This document shows positions 55,691 through 64,000 of a stretch of 64,000 bases of DNA, in pieces. The notes below the pieces were generated by a model. That model saw only the letters and a program-made list of their open reading frames with translations. It had not been told where the DNA came from and searched no databases. Source of the DNA: Phlegmacium glaucopus (Eukaryota; Basidiomycota; Agaricomycetes; Agaricales; Cortinariaceae). The DNA lies in NCBI GenBank assembly GCA_015039465.1, contig MU130011.1, forward strand, positions 101,150 to 165,149, given 5' to 3'. The stretch's first letter is position 1. Each line of letters begins with the position of its first letter. A program made the position numbers and the translations under genes.

Positions 55691-55814
55691 TCAAACGTCC
55701 AAGTGTGGATTCAAATTTGTATCAAAAGTAGTTGATCTTTCAATAATCCAATCTTCCACAAGATCTTCCACCGCTGATAAACATCGTGAAAATTAGATAG
55801 ATAAAATCTGTATC

Positions 55815-56279
55815 TCACCATCTTGGAACATGAATCGTGGGTCCATCATTCCAATCCTCGACTCTCCATGCAATCACAAGACTGAAAGTGGATTGCTGAG
55901 TCCCGACGAAGCCAATTGCCAAGCTCTGCGGTACAATATCCACGATGGGAATAAACCACTCCCCAAGCCTTTCCTGTGTTCTTTCTTCAGTGCGATTTAA
56001 GTAAACCCAATCATAAGCTCGAACATCCGACCAGAACGCCAGGTCTTCTTCATCTGTAGAGGGTGTTATCATTACCATCAGTTCGTACAGTTCGAGAAAT
56101 TTCACCTGAGGTGATGAGAGCTTGGATGATATCCTTATCTTGTTTGCGAGGCAGGATGTTACGTATCTCATCGACCTTTCAGCAAAAGTGGGAAGAGGGT
56201 TTAGGCAAGCTGACTTGAGGTCTCTACATTGATCTGCAAAGTTGCCTCGGCGAGCATGGATGGAAAATAATCTATTCAT
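55815..56279 (-). pseudogene. O-fucosyltransferase-like fragment
   Basis: An open frame of about 154 codons carries the ordered motifs IHARRGNFADQC, CLNPLPTFAER, a VMITPSTDEEDLAFWSDVRA segment, GEWFIPIVDIVPQSLAIGFV, then GTQQSTFSLVIAWRVEDW. Fungal GDP-fucose-type glycosyltransferase relatives read (I)HVRRGDF ... C..PLS ... VIVTSDEEDPAWW..V ... G.WYP.LIDAV.QSLGVGFVGT..ST.S..A.RRVEDW. The invariant HVRRGDF is changed to HARRGNF. Upstream exons with the donor-binding and membrane parts are not clear, and stops lie just upstream. Probably a partial or decayed copy; membership is by motif memory. Confidence 0.55.
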
Positions 56280-56616
56280 ATGAATGTTTTAAACAAGAGA
56301 GATAAGATTTACAGAGAAACCCACTGGTGGGATTGTACCCCTGACTCAGGTTAGTACCCTTGATAAATAGCCTTTGGCGATCTCAACGAGCTCATTAGTG
56401 AGATGAACATGTATTCCGATGGAATTCCAAACGGGAGACCAAGACGCTTCCCATTCGTAGAGTCTGTCAGACGAAGTGATGGACTAGAGCTGGTTGAAGC
56501 ACAATAAGTTGGAGGTTGTCGAGTAGGGTATCGACCCGTACTGGCTCAGAGTCAACTTCATGGCGAGTTGACGAACAGCCCTGTTGTTCATGTTCAAAAT
56601 TAGGTTTCGTAGGCGT

Positions 56617-58625
56617 GTAAGATTGAAGATTTGGCTGAAAGGAAGAGCTTCTGTCTGATTGGCTAATATAGATATAATAAGTGTGGAAGTAAAGCCATAT
56701 TTGTCTTGGAAGAGCTCACAAATGTGCGCACCAGGACCAAAGGGCGGTATTATAGCAACTCGACCCTGAGATAGTCGCGGAATAAAGCATGTTTACCCCG
56801 AATTGCTTAGATTCAGGCCTAAATTCATAGTTCGTCATGCTTGAGAGATGCACAGGATCAAACATCGACAAAAGAAACCATCCAGAAGGGAAGGACCTCG
56901 TCCTCAATCCGACAACAGTACAATCAGTCAGATATCAGGTATCACTGCGAAGGTTATCTGGGGCCGTTCAAAAAAAAAAACATTGATGATGGTTACATAC
57001 CTCTAAAATGTTTAATCAGTGCTGCTTCTATTAACGCTCTTGGTGAACCCCAACCCTGTACTACTCCCGATTCTGAATGTTGTTTAACGTTGCAGAGGGA
57101 ACGTAGATGAGTTTCCATTGTACGATCCCTCAGCCGTGTTTATTGGGACAAGAATCTTGGCCTTGGCGCCGTAGTCGTTACTGAGTATGGGCAGCGGACG
57201 AATCCATAGTAAAAAAATATTTAGCAATAGGCAGAATAAACGAATAGCGAGATAGATACGAGGTGCCAATGGATATTTTATTCAAATCAGCATGGTGGAG
57301 AAGCGGGCATAAGAATGACGATTTTCTTGAGTATTGGAAACCTCAAAGGATTCGACGCCCCATACAGCGGCCGAGAAGTGAATGGGGTAGGTTCAATGCC
57401 CGCGGAAATGATGAAATCGTAAACATATCTGTTGAAAAGCTCAACTTACACAGACCCGAGAGAAGGAGGTACCTTACTCAATCTCAGGTTGAAGCCAACC
57501 TTTAGACGGTCAAAATTATGGAATAAACAATCACATCGCACAATTGAAGTAAAGCCAACGAATAGACCTGAAGAAGTAATTGATAGATCCAGCAGCACGG
57601 GCATATTTACGGACGATATCAGGTCCAATTCTGGCTTCCTCTTGACCAGAGACTCAAAGACAGGCATGCCACTAGGTATACCGCTGGCGAGGGTATTATC
57701 AAGGTAACCATGGAAGCTAGATGTTGATATTAGACCATTGACAATTTACATAGCAATATAAACAAACCCGCGTTGGTTTGGTGAGCACATGAGTACTTTG
57801 AGTAGGAACCCAGAAGTGCAATTGTTTCTGACTATTTTCTTGAGTAATTTCTTCGTATATGTCGTATGAACACCATATGTAACCACCCCGAAAGAGCATA
57901 AGCAGAGCGTTCGAATGTTTAATTGAGTTGTATTTCGTCAAATCCATGGTCGTGGAGGCCGAAGCGCGATTTTGCCAAGTGACTGGTCACGTACAGAATT
58001 CTCAAGGTGACCGTTTGAAGTTCCTCACGATGATTCTATCCATCGATAATAGTTTCTATCACACTCAACCTTTGGGTCTTGAGATGGGTATATTCAATAG
58101 TCAACAACGATACAACGATAAGGCAAGGAAATGATACAGTGGACGAGCAACGGTGAGAAGGTAATGATCATCCATGTCAATAAATACCAATTGAATCTTG
58201 TAGGCGACGCATTGTACAATTGCCCGTTCAATGCTGCTAATCGGTATCTGATCCAGATGAGACCCTGTGGACGTCCGAGTCGTCGTCGTAGACTGGCCCT
58301 GCAGAAGAATTTTAGCGACGATGTTCAGAAATCAAGAAAAATAATAAATTACACGTACGTTTTTGCGTCTTCGTCTTTATGTTGCCGCCACGTCCTCTTC
58401 GGCGCAACTCAGCCGTCCCAGGAGTTGATACCGGCCCAGGTGTCGTTGTGTCCTCGTCTACTGGCATCTCAGATGATGCAGGCATTGAAACCGGCACCGC
58501 AGATGTCGACGCTGCTGATTCTGCCGGCACTGGGGCCGCGATTACAGTGGGGTCATTTAACCCACCTTCTGTCCTGCCCACTACAAAGGGTTGTAAATAA
58601 AAGATGGATGGATTGTGAAACCAAC
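56617..58625. repeat. Segmental duplication, copy 1
   Basis: It aligns in direct orientation with 62,053-64,000 (about 5.4 kb away). Shared stretches include GATTGGCTAATATAGATATA, GGACCAAAGGGCGGTATTA, CATACAGCGGCCGAGAAGTG and CGTCGTAGACTGGCCCTGCA. The copies differ by scattered substitutions and by insertions, for example about 56,937-57,040 only here. It contains the 3' part of the gene at 58,237-59,140 and membrane-protein-like minus frames around 57,446-57,667 (LDLSITSSGLFVGFTSIVR). Confidence 0.85.
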
Positions 58626-59140
58626 ATACTTGTGAAGTCTATCAGAGGGATTTCATATGTGGAGAGGTCCTCTTCGCCTCTCGACTCTTCCTGAATGTGG
58701 GCCTGGGATGGTCCCGAACGATCATCATTATAAAAGGGCTGAATTTGCCTTGGTTTCTTTGAGCGGCGGTTGCGCATTCGGGGGTTCCTTGACGGGGGTC
58801 TTGCCTCGCCAGGTCCTGAATTGTCTATGGCACCCATGCGCGGATGGGTGCCATTGGAACGATCCCTTGGGATCGTTCTGGATGATTTGGGTTTTACTTG
58901 GTATGGTCTGGAGGCTTCCGTCGTGCGGTACCCCCTGTGGTGCTGATGGCGAATCGGGCGCGAATTTGGGCGGTACTGCTCAGGCTGTTGGTGCTGCTGA
59001 CCTGTGTGTTGGTGTACAGGGCCTGGCGTACTGTAGGTGTACTGAATTGGGGGCATGGTGTTCGTCTGTGATGCCAAGACACGTTGTTGGTTCATTGAAA
59101 CCAACAGAAAGCGCAGCCAAAATTGAAAGGTTGGGTCCAT
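58237..59140 (-). CDS. Unrecognised Arg/Gln-rich protein, duplicated gene copy 1
   Basis: Exons 59140-58630, 58580-58359 and one after a CTGCAG acceptor (about 58,302) ending at the TAG at 58,237. The protein is Gln/Pro/Arg-rich at the N-terminus (MPPIQYTYSTPGPVHQHTGQ), basic in the middle (MRNRRSKKPRQIQPFY), and then has STYEIPLIDFT. The second exon has GRTEGGLNDPTV and ends RRRGRGGNIKTKTQK. The last exon encodes RPVYDDDSDVHRVSSGSDTD. The last two exons are kept, with the same splice sites, in copy 2 at 63,621-64,000, which supports them. The basic/RGG and acidic tail suggest nucleic-acid binding, but no domain is recognised. The start codon is uncertain. Confidence 0.5.
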
Positions 59141-59159
59141 TGTTGATACTGTAGGGGCA

Positions 59160-60150
59160 GGGATTCAAGCGAAGCAAACCTTATACATATATGTGGTGGT
59201 TGTGTTTCCTGTTTGTCTATTCCGTTCACAATTTACTGACAGGGTACTCATTCCCATCAAGATCTCCTGAACGACAATGCTGTAACATCCCTTTTTTTTT
59301 TTTTGACTGCTTTAGCCTAGACTCAATACGAACGCCGTAGATCAATCTTTATGCTCCATGGATATCCCGGATGACAGCTTTCAAACACGCGTTTGAGGGT
59401 GCCAAGAATATTGCCCAATTAATATGAGAACGTAAGTCACGACCATGGTGATACTGTGCTTCCTCACGGCGAATGTGCTTCATTGCTTGTGTTCAAAAGG
59501 CTCATACACACGGTTTACCTTGGCCTTGTCAATATATTTGTATTTCTTGACTAGTTAAACCACATCACTACCACATCTCCTTTGGTGAAAAGGTGCCGTT
59601 CTTGAATACCCTCCCACGTAAAATTTCTTTTACACTAAACTTAATACGTCGAACTGAAAGTCCATATAAGTTAATACCCACCGAATTGGGAAAGCCACCC
59701 ATATTGTGACATCACGCATTGTGATTGTGCTCTACCCTTCGAATTCAGAACCTTGTGCACTTGGATGAATTACAGCAAACCAGCTCGGGTTCAACGTCAG
59801 GAGACTCAGGGCCTTTAAATTACGGCGTCATGATTTTCTAGAACTCTGGTCCTCAGGCTGCTGTCACGCTCAGGCTGATCATCCATCCGCTTTGCTTTTC
59901 TTTTGCGACCTCTTGTATATAGTTGATAGCTAGATGATCTAAGTAATTAAAATCCACATCAGATGTAATCTGCTTCATCTAGTGCCTAGCTGTCATAAAA
60001 GCGTAGATACCCAATTGTGCCGAGTCTCTAAACAAGCTGCACTTTTTCGAGATACTCCGAACTTCTTAACCAAAAGGTACAGTGCTGATATTTACGAAAC
60101 TAGATGGCGTCGTGCCCGAGCGTAGCGTGCGCGGCAAGCCACATATTCAC
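59160..60150. other. Intergenic, no gene seen
   Basis: Contains a T-rich run near 59,294 and only short frames. Confidence 0.45.
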
Positions 60151-60152
60151 AA

Positions 60153-60748
60153 TACTTACGCACTACCTGCACCGTGATCACGATCTTGGAGAGCAGTATG
60201 GTGCGGAGACAACGCCGAAGAATCATCAATTGAAAGCCACAGGGAATGGATATGCTCCTTTGGCTGCTGCTCAGTGGGATGTTTGACTGGTGGAATCGGA
60301 ACAGATATCTGTTTCTTGTTCTTTTTCGTCTTGACCGGTTTTTAAAGTCGAGACGTTCTTTTGCGATGATGAGGGCTTGGTCTTTGACAAAGGAGGTGCC
60401 GCAGCCGCGGGGGAGACAACGAAGATGATAAGACAGAAGGGGAACCATTGCCCGAGGCCGAGGTTTCGGAAGTGGTCGAGGTCGGCTAGTAGGCATGGGC
60501 GATGGTAAAGCCAATGATATCCAATATCATCACCATTATTGTCTTCATCCTCAAAATAACGGTACTCATTCACACCTCCTCTCTCGTCCTCCTGTCCACC
60601 TTTCCGCGATGGAGGTACGATAGTATTGAATTTAAAATTTGGCCCAAGTTTAATTTCCGTATCCATGTCATCACTTTTCACATTCCTCTATCGATGATGA
60701 GTGGTACCAGCACTAGCACTTGATATAGAAACTGACCCTGAGCAAGTA
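60153..60748 (-). pseudogene. Copy B of the block at 31,180-31,815
   Basis: Minus-strand pieces are DDMDTEIKLGPNFKFNTIVP, PSRKGGQEDERGGVNEYRYF and SKTKPSSSQKNV. This copy retains CpGs that copy A has lost. No intact gene is evident; an unknown acidic protein remnant is likely. Confidence 0.45.
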
Positions 60749-62052
60749 TCGAAGAATTTTTCCGAATCAAGTCATCTACTTCCAATACCACTTCACCCTC
60801 CCCATCCGGCATCATCCTCATCGTCGAGATCGATATCATCTGGATCCGAGATGGACTCCAAACCCATAGTATCCTCAGAATCAGACGGTCACGTCAGTTG
60901 TTCATCTTGTACAGAAAATATCGTCCTCGGAAGCTGGAAAGATAATGTCGAGTCAGCCTTTTTAACCCAGAAATTATTGAAAAAAGAAAGAAAGAAAAAG
61001 GAGACATATATATCTGCAACCCTCTAGAGCCCGCACCGTATTTCTTCCTGGTAGCATGAGACTTCTCCCTTCTCACACGAGCTGTAACATCACTTCACTA
61101 GACAGCTTCATCCATCGTCCTCTGCAGCAACTAAAAGTCGACTGACGGTTAAAATTCAACGCAGAGGTGCAGGCGTGAACTGTAAGCTCAAACAACATTG
61201 ATTAGGAGGCAAGGTAGGGTCAAGGTAGGAGTGGCGGTCGGCAGTAATAAGTAGTAGATAGTCAATCCATGTTCCTTCTTGGAAATATCTAGAAGCAGTG
61301 AAGCAGTGGAATGACAGGTTTGGGGCCTGTGAGATTGGGGACGACGTCGAACATCCAATCGCCAAGTGACAAAGGGATGGATAGCGATATTTTGATGTTT
61401 GAGATGACTGTTCCCTTACCCTCACCTCAGCTGACAGGGTTTTAATCTTCGGAGAAGACTGATTTCAGCTAGGTATATGGTGGTGGTCTGTCCAGTAGCG
61501 CTCTGGTGGATGCTGGTGACCTCAGTCACCTTGCTAATCCAACTTTGTTAACCGTCACGGAAAAAAACATTGTGGCTCGTCGCAGTGAGTAAATTCGAAT
61601 GCATTTCTGTCCTGCAGGAGAAACTTGAAAGAAAGATCTATGAAGTAAATTTTAGGACCGCTTGCTGCCCCGCAGAAGTGCACTGCCAAGCTCCTCCAAG
61701 GCGGCGCGTAAGGAAAAGCCTAAGGTCAGCAGTTGAGAAGTCGAGTTACTTAGCACTTACGAAGTAGTATATGTCTACCATATGGTTCGCCACAAAGGAC
61801 AATAAACATGGATTCAAAAAACAAAACAAAAAATGCCTAAGGTCCACAACTAGAAGGCGAAAGCGCGTGACTCACCAGAGGATGTAAGGCATTGAACATT
61901 AACTGAGGTATATCAATTAGGAGAATGTCGATTAGTTGCAAGCAGAACATAGATAAGTTTCCAAATGATTAATCAAATCGTAATTAGCGAAGCAGCCAAA
62001 CCTGAAGGCAGAGCATTCACATCCAAAGTCGTACGTGCCTTCTTCGTATATT
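60749..62052. other. No supported gene
   Basis: Short frames only. A Ser-rich acidic stretch near 60,800-60,900 may belong to copy B's ancestral gene. Confidence 0.4.
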
Positions 62053-64000
62053 GTAAGATTGAAGATTTGACTGAAGGGAAGAGCTTCTGTTCGATTGGCT
62101 AATATAGATATAATAAGTGTGGAAATAAAGTGATATTTATCTTGGAAGAGCTCACAAATGTGCACACCAGGACCAAAGGGCGGTATTAATATTATGGGAA
62201 CTCGACCCTGAGGTAGTGGTAGGATAAAGCATGTTTACCTTGAATTGCTTAGACTCGGACCTAGATTCATAGTTTGTCATGCTTGAGAGATGCACGTAAG
62301 TCATAAATATATTCGCTAGGATCAAACATCGACAACAGAAACCATCCAGAAGGGAAGGACCTCGTCCTCAATCCGACAATAGCGCAATCAGTCAGATATC
62401 GGGTATCCAACTCTGTACTGCTTCCGGTTCTGAATGCCGTTTAACGTTGCAGAGGGAACGTAGATGACATTTTCCATTGTACGATCCCTCAGCCGTGTTT
62501 ATTGGGACAAGAATCTTGGCCTTGGCGCCGTAGTCGTTACTGAGTCTGGGCAGTAGGTCTTCGTTGACCGACGATATCTGCGGACGAATCCATAGTAAAA
62601 AAAGTATTTAGCAATACAGGCAGACTAAACAAATAGCGAGATAGATACGAGGTGCCAATGGCCATTTCATTCAAATCAACATGGTGGAGAAGTGGGCATA
62701 AGAATGTCGATTTTCTTGACTATTAGAAACCTCAAAGGTTTCGACGCCCCATACAGCGGCCGAGAAGTGAATGGGGTGGGTCAATGCCCGTGGAAATGAT
62801 GAAATCGTAAACATATCTGTTGAAAAGCTCAACTTAAACAGATCCGAGAGAAAGAGGCACTCACTCAATCTTAGGTTGAAGGCAACCTTTAGACGGTCAA
62901 AATTATGGAATAAACAATGGCATCGCACAATTGAAGTAAAGCCAACGAATAGACCTGAAGAAGTAATTGATAGATCCAGCAGCACGAGCATATTTACGGA
63001 CAATATCAGGTCCAATTCTGGCTTCCTCTTGACCAGAGACTCAAAGACAGGCATGCCACTAGTATACCACCGGCGACGGTATTATCAAAGTAACCATGGA
63101 AGCTAGGTGTTGATATTAGACCATCGACAATTTACATAGCAATAAAAACAAACCCGCGTTGGTTTGGTGAGCGCATAAGTACATTGAGTAGGAACCCAGA
63201 AGTGCAATTGTTTTTGACTATTTCTTGAGTAATTTCTTCGAATATGCTCATATGAACGCCATATATAACCACCCCGAAAAGAGCACAAGCAGAGCGCCCC
63301 ACTTCGAATGTTGTGTTTCGTCAGATCCATGGTCGTGGAGGCCGAAGCGCATTCTTGGGATTTTGCCAAGTGACTGGTCACATACAGAATTCTTTAAGGT
63401 GACCATTTGGGGTTCCTCACCATGATTCTGTTCATCGATAAACACTTTCTATCATATTCGACCTTTGAGTCTCGAGATCGTATATTCAATAATCAACAAC
63501 GATAAAGTGAGGAAATGGTACAGTGGACGAGCAACGGTAAGAAGGTAATCATCATCCATGTCAATAAATACCAATGGAATCTTGTAGACGACGCATTGCA
63601 CAATTGCCCGTTCAATGCTGCTAATCGGTATCTGATCCAGATGAGACCCTGTGGACGTCCGAGTCGTCGTCGTAGACTGGCCCTGCAGAAGAATTTTAGC
63701 GACGATGTTCAGAAATCAAGAAAGATAATAAATTACACGTACGTTTTTGCACTCTTGTCTTTATGTTGCCGCCACGTCCTCGTTGGCGCAGCTCAGCCGT
63801 CACAGGAGCAGATTCCGGCACAGTAGGTGTCGTCGCGTTCTCGACCATCTCGGCTGATGCAGGCATTGACACCGGCACCGCAGATGTCGACGCTGTTGAT
63901 TGTGCCAGCGCCGGCAGTACAGTGGGGTCGTTTGACCCACCTTCTGTCATGCCCACTACAAAGAGTTGTGAATAAAAGATGGATGGATTGTGAAACCAAC
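62053..64000. repeat. Segmental duplication, copy 2 (to window edge)
   Basis: The direct-orientation counterpart of 56,617-58,625; similarity continues to the last base of the window. Confidence 0.85.
63621..64000 (-). CDS. Unrecognised protein, duplicated gene copy 2, 5' end outside window
   Basis: Two exons correspond to the last two exons of the gene at 58,237-59,140. The first reads GMTEGGSNDPTVLPALAQST and later ELRQRGRGGNIKTRVQK. The second is the conserved RPVYDDDSDVHRVSSGSDTD tail, ending at the TAG at 63,621. The same intron with GTACGTG and CTGCAG borders separates them. The Ala/Ser/Pro-rich middle is shorter and diverged from copy 1, while the tail is identical. Confidence 0.5.

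Noticed and set aside
60104..60286. Small plus-strand protein frame
   Set aside because: It lies over the duplicated block B; the counterpart in copy A is not conserved as protein on that strand.
1..64000. tRNA or rRNA genes
   Set aside because: No convincing tRNA cloverleaf or rRNA segment was recognised by eye; a tRNAscan or Infernal run would settle it.

Overview
This window is nuclear DNA of a mushroom-forming basidiomycete, most likely of the order Agaricales. The reasons are dense genes with many 45-60 base GT-AG introns, two large NLR-type immune-like receptors of the agaric style, KDZ DNA-transposon relics, Ty3-type LTR elements, and the family content. Species cannot be fixed from the sequence alone.

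Layout. (1) 1-2543: the 5' part of an NB-ARC/TPR receptor (NLR1, minus strand, running off the left edge). (2) 2.9-4.9 kb: a decayed aldo/keto reductase followed by two DUF4246 scraps. (3) 5-8.8 kb: unrecognised minus-strand genes, one of them possibly broken. (4) 9.8-27.1 kb: a compact, CpG-normal housekeeping block. It holds an FHA tail-anchored protein (SLMAP/Far9-Far10/PRO45 type), a Yip1-family Golgi protein, MIC12, BRO1, MIC10, SPT5 and an F-box/LRR protein. (5) 27.2-53.0 kb: a CpG-depleted accessory island. It holds an unknown multi-exon gene, a 20-base minisatellite, several small elements made of iterated palindromic motifs (some with terminal inverted repeats), a KDZ transposase relic, a LINE fragment, three generations of one LTR family, and the NACHT/WD40 receptor NLR2. 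(6) 53.2-64 kb: CpG-normal DNA with broken genes (STM1/SERBP1-like, O-fucosyltransferase-like) and a direct segmental duplication of about 2 kb carrying an unknown gene.

Main observations. NLR1 and NLR2, at opposite ends of the island and on the same strand, share a paralogous 5' module: upstream sequence, start codon, two intron positions and N-terminal exons. Their bodies are unrelated (NB-ARC/TPR versus NACHT/WD40). In both genes CpG density collapses within roughly 25 bases of the P-loop codons. This suggests a constant 5' cassette joined to, or epigenetically insulated from, interchangeable receptor bodies. Second, the young LTR element at 40,661-45,172 has no reverse transcriptase or integrase but carries an intact, spliced, antisense gene for a coiled-coil protein with Zn2Cys6 cysteine spacing. 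Third, several small elements share CTTTAC...TCCC termini while each iterates its own short self-complementary word; one pair gives a filled site and an empty site for a solo LTR.

All gene models were read by eye from translated frames and splice signals. No database search was run, so family names rest on recognised motifs.
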